The translations under genes and the position numbers were made by a program. From positions 226,857,803 through 226,921,802 of the forward strand of contig OV884059.1 in assembly GCA_930367215.1 (NCBI GenBank): 64,000 nt of DNA. Direction: 5' to 3'. The stretch is from Pollenia angustigena (taxonomy: Eukaryota > Arthropoda > Insecta > Diptera > Polleniidae). Below the pieces are notes generated by a model that was not told the origin of the DNA, ran no database searches, and saw only the letters and a list, made by a program, of their open reading frames with translations. Positions 1 to 10,480 of this stretch are shown here, piece after piece; position 1 is the stretch's first letter, and each line of letters begins with the position of its first letter.

Positions 1-145
1 TTAGAATTACTCAAGGACCCATAATATATGTACTGAGGTCTGAGATGAATAATAAAAAAGTTTCACACGGAATGACAAACTAAGTATACCCTCTTCACAG
101 CTTATTGTGGTAAAGGGTATAAAAACCTTCTCCCGTAAAATTTGG
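1..145 (-). mobile_element. Helentron/DINE-1-like repeat, terminal fragment
   Basis: The stretch contains the phrases for an ACTCAAGGACCC block, a (T)GAGATGAATA block and a pair of inverted CCCTCTTC / AAAGGGTATA motifs. It matches the right end of the complete element at 18790-20188. On the minus strand it begins TATACCC, as DINE-1-type Helentrons do. The rest of the element lies left of the window. No coding capacity is seen. Confidence 0.6.
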
Positions 146-730
146 GTTTTGTCGCTTAAGCATTTTTTGCGGTTTTGGCTCGAAATATACAAAACGCCCA
201 AATAACAAAAACTAAAATTTATATACAGTAGTTTTGACTTAACTGCCTTTTGTTTACGTGCATTTTTGACTTTACTGCACAAAATTGATAATTTTTGGAA
301 TTATTCTTTATAATTCCATACAAATTCCTTTTTTAAGTGCACTTTCTATACCTGCACATTTAAGATAAATGCGCAAAATTTTTGGCATTTTAAAATTATT
401 TTCTTAACTGCCCAAAATACATATTTTCTGGAATTATTCTTCAGTATCCTTTTTAACGTGCATTTTGTATACCTGCACATTTTTCATATTTTTGGGCAGC
501 TTTAAAATATTTTCATACAAAACATCAAAGTTAGCTGCACAAATAAAAATATTTGGTGGCTACTTTTTCACATAAATATCCAATTTAAGCTGTTTATAAA
601 AATATAAATTGCAATTATTTTGTTTTTTTTCCATAAATTTGAATGTTCTTTGTGAATTCTCATTATTTTTGTTAATGTTTCTTTTATATTAAATAAATTA
701 AATTGTTATTTCCCAGCTAGCATAGGCTGT

Positions 731-762
731 TTGTTAGACGATTATGTTGTTAGACGATTATG
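731..762. repeat. 16-bp tandem duplication beside the rosa-like insertion
   Basis: TTGTTAGACGATTATG occurs twice head to tail (731-746 and 747-762), directly against the left terminus of the rosa-like element. The corresponding Q copy at 44220-44260, which lacks the rosa insertion, has the motif once on the opposite strand. The duplication therefore seems specific to the occupied copy. Confidence 0.7.
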
Positions 763-2054
763 GTTAAATTGTAAGGGCCGATGTTGAATGTGAACCACAC
801 CTAAACGCCAAGTTTTTTTCCGAATTTTATTTGACGTTTCTCTATTTCAGACTTACTCAATTTGAACCATGGAGAGATACACAATCCAACAACGTGTTAA
901 AGTTATCCAGACTTATTATGAAAATGGGCGTTCAAATCAAAATGCATATCGTGCACTTCGTGATTTTTTTGGTCAATTTGATCATCCAAATGTGCGTACA
1001 ATCGCAAAAATCATGGAAAAATTCGAGCAAACCGGGTCTGTAGAAGATGTGAGAACACCAGTGCATGCTCGTACAGCTCGTACTGCAGGAAATATTGCTG
1101 CTGTTCGCGATAGTGTGGCTGAAGAGCCGTCCACCTCAACTCGTCGTCGTGCCCAACAATTGCACCTCTCACGCTCGTCGTTGATGAACATTATGCATAA
1201 AGACTTGCATTTACACGCTTACAAGGTGCAATTGGCTCAAGAACTAAAGCCTCTTGACCATTCCAAACGTCGTGAATGGGCAGAATGGTGGCAAGAAATG
1301 GTAACAGTGGATGATCAATTTTCGAAGAAAATCATCTTCAGTGATGAGGCACATTTTTACCTCAGTGGATTCGTCAATAAACAGAATTGCCGCATTTGGG
1401 CGAATGAGAATCCAAGAGTGATTGTCGAAAAACCAGTGCACCCACAAAGAGTGATTGTTTGGTGCGGTTTATGGGCTGGCGGCATCATCGGGCCGTATTT
1501 TTTCCAAAATGAGGCCGGTCAGGCAGTTACTGTGAATGGTGTTCGCTATCGTGAGATGATAATGAACTTTTTATGGCCCGAATTGGAAGATATGGATGTG
1601 GACGATATGTGGTTTCAGCAGGACGGTGCCACTTGCCACACAGCTAACGAAACAATGGCTCTTTTGCGCAACAAATTCAATGGCCGTGTTATCTCACGTA
1701 ATGGTGATGTCAATTGGCCGCCAAGTTCATGTGATTTGACACCGTTGGACTTTTTTCTTTGGGGTTATTTGAAAGAAAAGGTGTACGTCGATAAGCCAGC
1801 AACAATTCAAGAGCTAAAGGATGAAATAATTCGGCACATTAACGGCATAGAACCTCCATTATGCCTCAGGATCATCGAAAATTTGGACCATCGGATGGAG
1901 GTGTGCCGCCGTGGTCGCGGCGCCCATTTGGCCGATATTTTGTTCCATACATAATTGAAAAATACCAATATATCATAATAAAATAAAATTACAATAATTT
2001 CCTAAATAGTTTGTGTTTTATTTAAAATCAACATCGGCCCTTGAAATTTAACCA
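760..2054 (+). mobile_element. rosa-like DD41D mariner element
   Basis: An intact transposase gene is framed by imperfect inverted ends. The left end reads TGGTTAAATTG then TAAGGGCCGATGTTGA (761-787). The right end is the inverse, TCAACATCGGCCCTTGAAA through TTTAACCA (2028-2054). The ends agree over about 27 bp with two mismatches. The element sits inside Q; the Q copy at 43916-45021 is uninterrupted at this point. The right end was copied by the 3,941-bp tandem duplication, so an orphan right terminus lies at 5969-5995. A precise TA target duplication could not be assigned by eye. Confidence 0.8.
869..1954 (+). CDS. Mariner-superfamily transposase, DD41D (rosa-like)
   Basis: This uninterrupted 361-residue protein would cut and paste the surrounding element through its terminal inverted repeats in the nucleus. 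The N-terminal ~115 residues form a helix-turn-helix type DNA-binding region (RYTIQQRVKVIQTYYENG at the start). The DDE/D catalytic core follows: Asp159 in IIFSDEAHF, Asp252 in FQQDGATCHT, and Asp294 in LTPLDFFLWG. Exactly 41 residues separate the second and third aspartates, the spacing of the rosa group. All three catalytic residues and the full reading frame are present, so the protein may be functional, unlike every other transposon protein in the window. The start at 869 gives a length usual for the family. The 3' terminus of the element has been disturbed only by duplication, not loss. Expression cannot be judged from sequence. Confidence 0.92.
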   Translation: MERYTIQQRVKVIQTYYENGRSNQNAYRALRDFFGQFDHPNVRTIAKIMEKFEQTGSVEDVRTPVHARTARTAGNIAAVRDSVAEEPSTSTRRRAQQLHLSRSSLMNIMHKDLHLHAYKVQLAQELKPLDHSKRREWAEWWQEMVTVDDQFSKKIIFSDEAHFYLSGFVNKQNCRIWANENPRVIVEKPVHPQRVIVWCGLWAGGIIGPYFFQNEAGQAVTVNGVRYREMIMNFLWPELEDMDVDDMWFQQDGATCHTANETMALLRNKFNGRVISRNGDVNWPPSSCDLTPLDFFLWGYLKEKVYVDKPATIQELKDEIIRHINGIEPPLCLRIIENLDHRMEVCRRGRGAHLADILFHT

Positions 2055-3347
2055 CCCTTTACAACTCCTAGAAGAATCTTCTGATGATTATCTCTTTAAT
2101 TTATTATTTTTTATTTAATTTTTAACACGCTCGTCTTTAATTATAGAATGAACCTTTTGGGACTTTTTGTAAGAGTCGTACAACAATTACTGAGCTACCT
2201 AAATAAAACTGTTTTTGAAGTATGAAAATGCTATTGCCAATACAATTTTAATAAAACAAACCGGCCTAAGGATCTGAAAAAAAAGGATTTTCCGACAGGA
2301 TGGTGTTGATTTCGCAACCTTAAGGTTTGTTTTATAAAAATTGTATGGAAATTAGAAGTTTTGGCATGAAAAATACGCTTGATGCCCTTATTGTACGGCT
2401 GAGTATTTCACGAGTTGTAAAATAATACCTACATGCTTTTGAAAGGCGCGTTAGATAATCTCTACATACATCATAAACGATTCCCTTTACGATTAATATG
2501 TCAGAATCTCTCATAGGAATCAGCACGTGTAACAGTTTCTCCCGTGCGAGGAATTGTCTACAATTAAAAAATGAGCTCGTCGACGATCAAAAACACCCTT
2601 TGTGAGATTGCCAGTAGACTCCTAGACGATTAAAAATGCTAGCTGGGTTGAAATAAAATATAAATTTATGTATTAATAAAATACTTTTTTTATTCTACTT
2701 TTAAGTCAAACACTTTACTTTAGCTGCACTTTTGTGCAGGTAACCACAATTGTGTACCTGGACATACAGGCAGGTAAATGCATTTAAGATAACTGCATTT
2801 TTGATTTCCTGCACAAAAAATCGTGCAAAGGAGATTGTGCAGCTAAGTCAAAACTACTTATTATATAAATTTTCTCTTTTCTTTTTTCGCACATTTTCAC
2901 ACTTTTACGTATTTTTAGTAACTATCAACCATAGTAGTCGACCGCAACATTTCCTTATGAGTAAAGAGGCCTTTATTCCGAGTAAAATTTTGTACTAGGT
3001 AAACGTATTTATCTACCAAAGCTCATTCAGTGAATGATCTTTAAAAGTTTCATATGGGTGTTTCTAAAGTAACGGTCGTTACGGAATTTCGTAGATTTTT
3101 TAAATAAAATTCCAACCTACCCAAATAAGCCACGAGGATTGTTCCATTTTGGACTTACGAAATTTCAAGCAACGGTAGCAACCGAAAGAATTCAAAAAAA
3201 GTAATTTCAATACTTTTTTTTGGCCATCAAAAAAGTAACAGTCGTTACTTTATAAATGTGCTGTTTTCAAATGTCGAAAACAAACATCATGTATTGTAAA
3301 ATTTTGCACAGGATATGTCAAGCAAATTTAGCATTTACCATATCAAT

Positions 3348-3455
3348 AGCCTTAGAATAATAACGGAACAATCAGTCGAATGGCGATCTCCGTTCTATCT
3401 AACATTCATCGACTTCGAGAAGGCGTTCGACACAATACATGCGAAAAAGTATTCG
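3348..3455 (+). pseudogene. Non-LTR reverse transcriptase fragment (RTE/CR1-like)
   Basis: A short open stretch encodes LRIITEQSVEWRSPFYL followed by TFIDFEKAFDTI. The last part is the reverse transcriptase motif with the first catalytic aspartate, in the wording usual for insect non-LTR elements. Nothing else of the protein survives on either side. An identical scrap lies at 7289-7396 in unit 2 of the tandem duplication. Confidence 0.7.
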
Positions 3456-3639
3456 ATCCTGATTGCCATATATAACCCCCTTTATTTTAGTTAATACTTC
3501 ATCATTTTTACCACTATACGATTGTTTGTCGAAAGAAAAGTAATTTTAATCGAGATCCGTTCATACGATTTTTATTTACGGAAATTCGGTTTGCATCGTG
3601 ATGGCTTCGGTTTGCGTCGTCTCATTTTGAGTTTGGAGC

Positions 3640-3990
3640 AGTGTTCAAAAATAAACAGTACATTATTTAGCGTTCAGAACACAAACCAAGGAACTATATT
3701 TTTTAGTGATTGTGTAGACGAACACAACCCATTATACTGTTCGTAACTATTTTTAAGAAAGAGCAGAACATTATATAGTGTTCTGTTCTTCGATAAAAAA
3801 CAGAACAATTGTAGTGATTGTGTACACAAACATTACATTTTAATGTTCTATAATGTTTCTGTTTTTTACATTGATAAAGAAATGAACAAACAAAAAATTT
3901 TCGCAACGACCCCAGCACGAACAGTTTGTGTGTGTATTGTGTACATGTTTTGTTTGTGGAAAATTATTGTTCTGGTATTTTGTTTTTTTT
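3640..3990. repeat. Dispersed repeat with GAACA/TGTTC hairpins
   Basis: The stretch is full of short inverted motifs such as AGAACATTATATAGTGTTCT. It recurs in inverted orientation in intron 2 of protease gene 1 at about 16320-16640 and duplicates at 7581-7931. No protein is encoded. It is probably a non-autonomous DNA element; the exact ends were not resolved. Confidence 0.5.
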
Positions 3991-4289
3991 TTCCATATGT
4001 GTATTTTGTTTTTGTAAAAAATTTTTAATTTTTACCAGCCAAAAGGGACGAACATTAATTAAACCGAACGGAACCACTTATCCAATACCTCTCATATTTT
4101 GTCGGATGTTGTGTATTGATAACCACTATGCTTGTACCTAATTTGGATAAAAAAGTCTATAATGTCTTTGTATGAGAAAAACAACAAGGGACTTATTGGT
4201 AAAATGAGAGGAAGTCTTGGTTTTTGACTCCTGTCTCAGCCATTTGTGGAACGATCAGAATTTCAATAGCAAACAATTCTGGCCTATAT

Positions 4290-5100
4290 ACATAACTAGC
4301 TTAACCCGGTGTGCTTCGCTACCCCCATCGTTATAAAATATATAAGTATTAAAAATATATATTAACAAAAATTTATTTATTAAATTTTTAACTGCTTCGT
4401 AGTAAGAGAATTCCGTGGCATTCAGTAGTTTAATTTTATGGGGGGTTTTACTCTCCCTCCGCCAACCCCGCCCATTTTTCTTTTAAAATTTACCATAATA
4501 GTGGATTTTTCCACGTTTGAAGACTCTAGCTATCATAGTTCTTCAGTAACGTGATATTTAATATTTGCATCCTATGGGGGGTACCACTTCCACCTCTGCT
4601 ATTTTATTTCAATTTTGTGGCTCAGAAGATCCTACTACCAAAAGTTCAACAAAATGCTTGCAGCGGCTCTTAAAATATGAGATATTTATTATTGACATCC
4701 ACAAAAAAATATGGCACCGCCCCTTTGTCCAACCACACCTTTTTGAACCCAACGACACATTAATTCAGAACAATAGCCTTCTGTGAAAATTTAGTGACGA
4801 TCGGTTCAGTAGTTTATTAGATATAACGTTTTTTACTTTTTCTATAAAGGGGCGGGGCCACGCGCACTTTTTTAATTAAACGTATTTCTGTTCATGCCAA
4901 CAACAAATATACCAAATATTATCGCCTTAGGTCAAAAAATGTCATAAATAACACGAATTTAAATTTTGGGTTGTATGGGCATGGCATCGCCCCTTTGCCC
5001 AGTCACAATTTTATATAGCCTAATGTCTCTTCCAGGGTCACAGTTACATGCTGTGAAAATTTCAAGTTCATCGGTCAGGTGGTTTGGTCTCCTATAAGGC

Positions 5101-5131
<31 letters not shown>

Positions 5132-5160
5132 CAAATATATATACATACATTCACTTTTAT
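4290..5160. repeat. RTE/SINE-like tail repeat ending in (TA)n
   Basis: The stretch starts TTAACCCGGTGTGCTTCGCT and holds recurring phrases: ATCGGTTCAGTAGTTT, GGGGCGGGGCCACGC, and GTGAAAATTTCAAGTTCATCG. It ends in a TA microsatellite (about 5107-5132). This wording and the microsatellite end recall 3' tails of RTE-type retroelements or SINEs that use them. No reading frame of interest. The same stretch is at 8231-9101. Confidence 0.45.
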
Positions 5161-5921
5161 ATATATAGATAAGCGTAATAATCGTATCTGGGTTCCTCAT
5201 AAAACCTATTTTTACGGACGGACGGACATACATCGTTAATATATACATTATACGGTCTTATATCAAGATTGTAGAAATAACAAACATAATAACAAACTGA
5301 CATATCGTTACCTAAAACCTATGGGACACCCCATAAAAATACTCAGGTTGCATACTTTATGTTTATTAGTTTTGTAGGTCTGAGTTAAATTTTGATAATT
5401 TAATTCACATAATTCACATAAAGTAAAGTATATTCAATGAAAATTTTTAAAATTAACTCAGGATTGGATTTTGAGTTCAACATAAGATATTTCTATGTAT
5501 CCCACTTATAGTGTGAGCAGCTGTGTATTTATGCTGAGAATGATCCTTATAAAAATCGTTTAACAGTGTGACCGAAGATTAAATATCAATTTATATTTCA
5601 TTAATTCCTTTCGTTTGAAATTCTTAATAAAAGATTCTTGGGATATTTATTATCTATATATTGTTGGTTTCACTATACAACTCGATTTGTTCAAAATTTA
5701 GTTTTTAGTGATTCCAATACAATTTTCACAAATACACCTCATTACAAAATTTTAATGCTACAGTATCAAAAATAACTGGCTTACAAGTAATTTTACAGTA
5801 TGATACATACAGTTTCTATTATGTTTTTAACTTCTCCTAGAAAGTTGCAATTATGTTTATTAGGGCCTTTTTACATGAGACAAACGTTATGTCGTATAAA
5901 TTCAGTATTTTAGACTAAAAT

Positions 5922-8900
5922 AAATAAAATTACAATAATTTCCTAAATAGTTTGTGTTTTATTTAAAATCAACATCGGCCCTTGAAATTTAACCACCCTT
6001 TACAACTCCTAGAAGAATCTTCTGATGATTATCTCTTTAATTTATTATTTTTTATTTAATTTTTAACACGCTCGTCTTTAATTATAGAATGAACCTTTTG
6101 GGACTTTTTGTAAGAGTCGTACAACAATTACTGAGCTACCTAAATAAAACTGTTTTTGAAGTATGAAAATGCTATTGCCAATACAATTTTAATAAAACAA
6201 ACCGGCCTAAGGATCTGAAAAAAAAGGATTTTCCGACAGGATGGTGTTGATTTCGCAACCTTAAGGTTTGTTTTATAAAAATTGTATGGAAATTAGAAGT
6301 TTTGGCATGAAAAATACGCTTGATGCCCTTATTGTACGGCTGAGTATTTCACGAGTTGTAAAATAATACCTACATGCTTTTGAAAGGCGCGTTAGATAAT
6401 CTCTACATACATCATAAACGATTCCCTTTACGATTAATATGTCAGAATCTCTCATAGGAATCAGCACGTGTAACAGTTTCTCCCGTGCGAGGAATTGTCT
6501 ACAATTAAAAAATGAGCTCGTCGACGATCAAAAACACCCTTTGTGAGATTGCCAGTAGACTCCTAGACGATTAAAAATGCTAGCTGGGTTGAAATAAAAT
6601 ATAAATTTATGTATTAATAAAATACTTTTTTTATTCTACTTTTAAGTCAAACACTTTACTTTAGCTGCACTTTTGTGCAGGTAACCACAATTGTGTACCT
6701 GGACATACAGGCAGGTAAATGCATTTAAGATAACTGCATTTTTGATTTCCTGCACAAAAAATCGTGCAAAGGAGATTGTGCAGCTAAGTCAAAACTACTT
6801 ATTATATAAATTTTCTCTTTTCTTTTTTCGCACATTTTCACACTTTTACGTATTTTTAGTAACTATCAACCATAGTAGTCGACCGCAACATTTCCTTATG
6901 AGTAAAGAGGCCTTTATTCCGAGTAAAATTTTGTACTAGGTAAACGTATTTATCTACCAAAGCTCATTCAGTGAATGATCTTTAAAAGTTTCATATGGGT
7001 GTTTCTAAAGTAACGGTCGTTACGGAATTTCGTAGATTTTTTAAATAAAATTCCAACCTACCCAAATAAGCCACGAGGATTGTTCCATTTTGGACTTACG
7101 AAATTTCAAGCAACGGTAGCAACCGAAAGAATTCAAAAAAAGTAATTTCAATACTTTTTTTTGGCCATCAAAAAAGTAACAGTCGTTACTTTATAAATGT
7201 GCTGTTTTCAAATGTCGAAAACAAACATCATGTATTGTAAAATTTTGCACAGGATATGTCAAGCAAATTTAGCATTTACCATATCAATAGCCTTAGAATA
7301 ATAACGGAACAATCAGTCGAATGGCGATCTCCGTTCTATCTAACATTCATCGACTTCGAGAAGGCGTTCGACACAATACATGCGAAAAAGTATTCGATCC
7401 TGATTGCCATATATAACCCCCTTTATTTTAGTTAATACTTCATCATTTTTACCACTATACGATTGTTTGTCGAAAGAAAAGTAATTTTAATCGAGATCCG
7501 TTCATACGATTTTTATTTACGGAAATTCGGTTTGCATCGTGATGGCTTCGGTTTGCGTCGTCTCATTTTGAGTTTGGAGCAGTGTTCAAAAATAAACAGT
7601 ACATTATTTAGCGTTCAGAACACAAACCAAGGAACTATATTTTTTAGTGATTGTGTAGACGAACACAACCCATTATACTGTTCGTAACTATTTTTAAGAA
7701 AGAGCAGAACATTATATAGTGTTCTGTTCTTCGATAAAAAACAGAACAATTGTAGTGATTGTGTACACAAACATTACATTTTAATGTTCTATAATGTTTC
7801 TGTTTTTTACATTGATAAAGAAATGAACAAACAAAAAATTTTCGCAACGACCCCAGCACGAACAGTTTGTGTGTGTATTGTGTACATGTTTTGTTTGTGG
7901 AAAATTATTGTTCTGGTATTTTGTTTTTTTTTTCCATATGTGTATTTTGTTTTTGTAAAAAATTTTTAATTTTTACCAGCCAAAAGGGACGAACATTAAT
8001 TAAACCGAACGGAACCACTTATCCAATACCTCTCATATTTTGTCGGATGTTGTGTATTGATAACCACTATGCTTGTACCTAATTTGGATAAAAAAGTCTA
8101 TAATGTCTTTGTATGAGAAAAACAACAAGGGACTTATTGGTAAAATGAGAGGAAGTCTTGGTTTTTGACTCCTGTCTCAGCCATTTGTGGAACGATCAGA
8201 ATTTCAATAGCAAACAATTCTGGCCTATATACATAACTAGCTTAACCCGGTGTGCTTCGCTACCCCCATCGTTATAAAATATATAAGTATTAAAAATATA
8301 TATTAACAACAATTTATTTATTAAATTTTTAACTGCTTCGTAGTAAGAGAATTCCGTGGCATTCAGTAGTTTAATTTTATGGGGGGTTTTACTCTCCCTC
8401 CGCCAACCCCGCCCATTTTTCTTTTAAAATTTACCATAATAGTGGATTTTTCCACGTTTGAAGACTCTAGCTATCATAGTTCTTCAGTAACGTGATATTT
8501 AATATTTGCATCCTATGGGGGGTACCACTTCCACCTCTGCTATTTTATTTCAATTTTGTGGCTCAGAAGATCCTACTACCAAAAGTTCAACAAAATGCTT
8601 GCAGCGGCTCTTAAAATATGAGATATTTATTATTGACATCCACAAAAAAATATGGCACCGCCCCTTTGTCCAACCACACCTTTTTGAACCCAACGACACA
8701 TTAATTCAGAACAATAGCCTTCTGTGAAAATTTAGTGACGATCGGTTCAGTAGTTTATTAGATATAACGTTTTTTACTTTTTCTATAAAGGGGCGGGGCC
8801 ACGCGCACTTTTTTAATTAAACGTATTTCTGTTCATGCCAACAACAAATATACCAAATATTATCGCCTTAGGTCAAAAAATGTCATAAATAACACGAATT

Positions 8901-9041
8901 TAAATTTTGGGTTGTATGGGCATGGCATCGCCCCTTTGCCCAGTCACAATTTTATATAGCCTAATGTCTCTTCCAGGGTCACAGTTACATGCTGTGAAAA
9001 TTTCAAGTTCATCGGTCAGGTGGTTTGGTCTCCTATAAGGC

Positions 9042-9072
<31 letters not shown>

Positions 9073-9862
9073 CAAATATATATACATACATTCACTTTTA
9101 TATATATAGATAAGCGTAATAATCGTATCTGGGTTCCTCATAAAACCTATTTTTACGGACGGACGGACATACATCGTTAATATATACATTATACGGTCTT
9201 ATATCAAGATTGTAGAAATAACAAACATAATAACAAACTGACATATCGTTACCTAAAACCTATGGGACACCCCATAAAAATACTCAGGTTGCATACTTTA
9301 TGTTTATTAGTTTTGTAGGTCTGAGTTAAATTTTGATAATTTAATTCACATAATTCACATAAAGTAAAGTATATTCAATGAAAATTTTTAAAATTAACTC
9401 AGGATTGGATTTTGAGTTCAACATAAGATATTTCTATGTATCCCACTTATAGTGTGAGCAGCTGTGTATTTATGCTGAGAATGATCCTTATAAAAATCGT
9501 TTAACAGTGTGACCGAAGATTAAATATCAATTTATATTTCATTAATTCCTTTCGTTTGAAATTCTTAATAAAAGATTCTTGGGATATTTATTATCTATAT
9601 ATTGTTGGTTTCACTATACAACTCGATTTGTTCAAAATTTAGTTTTTAGTGATTCCAATACAATTTTCACAAATACACCTCATTACAAAATTTTAATGCT
9701 ACAGTATCAAAAATAACTGGCTTACAAGTAATTTTACAGTATGATACATACAGTTTCTATTATGTTTTTAACTTCTCCTAGAAAGTTGCAATTATGTTTA
9801 TTAGGGCCTTTTTACATGAGACAAACGTTATGTCGTATAAATTCAGTATTTTAGACTAAAAT
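5922..9862. repeat. 3,941-bp tandem duplication, unit 2
   Basis: This is the second unit of the head-to-tail duplication. It begins with the orphan right end of the rosa-like element and ends where the unduplicated promoter-proximal region of protease gene 1 begins. In the second protease locus (49822-50330) the homologous stretch is single copy. The duplication therefore arose only in locus 1, or is an assembly artefact. Confidence 0.95.
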
Positions 9863-10350
9863 CCTAAAATTTCTCATAATTTCACTTGGATCCTCGTATA
9901 AAACAAAATATTTTTTGAATAAATTAAAATCCAATTAATTCCAAGCAATACGTACTTTTTTGGAGTATGGGATTTTTCAAAAAGTTTTTGTCAGTTAAAG
10001 AAATCAGTTCGAAAATCCGTTTATCATCTCATTATCAGTAAAAGGAAAATATTTTAGCAAAAGTGGTTATTCAATTAGATATCTGGCCTGAAGAAAAGCA
10101 ACAACATACAACACAAAAGAATCAGCCATAAATAAAACGAGCCAAGGAGTTTCTTCAGATAAGATTATTACTACAATGTGGATGTAAAAATTTGAAAATA
10201 TTAGAATGCCTCTCTAACAATACAATAAATAGTATTTCGAGTACACTTATCATATCATTATGATTTGATTGGGTAAAAATAAATCAATAGATACGCAAAA
10301 TATCATTTGTTTTTATTAAATTATTTTTTTTTTAATTGTAGTTGTTTAAA

Positions 10351-10360
10351 TATATAAATA
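10351..10360 (+). promoter_or_regulatory. Putative TATA box of protease gene 1
   Basis: TATATAAATA lies about 120 bp upstream of the start codon. A TTCTTCACT sequence 20-30 bp downstream could be the initiator, giving a 5' leader of about 100 nt. The whole block from 10340 to 10480 is nearly identical in gene 2 (TATA at 50828-50837). Confidence 0.5.
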
Positions 10361-10480
10361 ACGAATTAATATTTCTTCACTAAATAGTAACGTTTATTAG
10401 TCGTCAAACCTTTAAGCGAGCAACAGGCTCACAATCACAACGTGTTTAAATCGATTAAAGAAGCAAAATTGTTAACAAAT

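Larger units (their letters stand above)
226..2858. mobile_element. TA-flanked non-autonomous DNA element Q, copy 1 (hosts a rosa-like mariner)
   Basis: The left end reads TA then CAGTAGTTTTGACTTAACTGC, and the right end is its inverse, GCAGCTAAGTCAAAACTACT followed by TA. A second copy in the opposite orientation is at 40493-45021, and there the empty site shows a TA target duplication, so a Tc1/mariner or pogo-type element is likely. Interior sequence is rich in TGCAC and GCAGGTA motifs near both ends. A second inverted pair, CCCAGCTAGCAT at 712 and ATGCTAGCTGGG at 2637-2647, lies inside; it may be a nested element fixed in an ancestor of both Q copies. No transposase of its own is visible. 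The rosa-like element at 760-2054 interrupts it. Confidence 0.7.
1981..5921. repeat. 3,941-bp tandem duplication, unit 1
   Basis: Unit 1 repeats head to tail as unit 2 at 5922-9862. The offset is constant at 3,941 bp wherever I compared the two. The only difference I noticed is A at 4369 versus C at 8310. The left breakpoint lies in the 3' untranslated part of the rosa-like element (AAATAAAATTAC), and the right breakpoint is in a TTTTAGACTAAAAT sequence. The unit contains the right part of Q, an RTE-like reverse transcriptase scrap, RTE/SINE-like tail sequence, a (TA)n run and about 600 bp of the region upstream of protease gene 1. Confidence 0.95.

Noticed and set aside
2332..9091. Repeated small frames in the 3.9-kb tandem units
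   Set aside because: They duplicate only because the DNA is duplicated; none has a recognisable domain apart from the short reverse transcriptase scrap.
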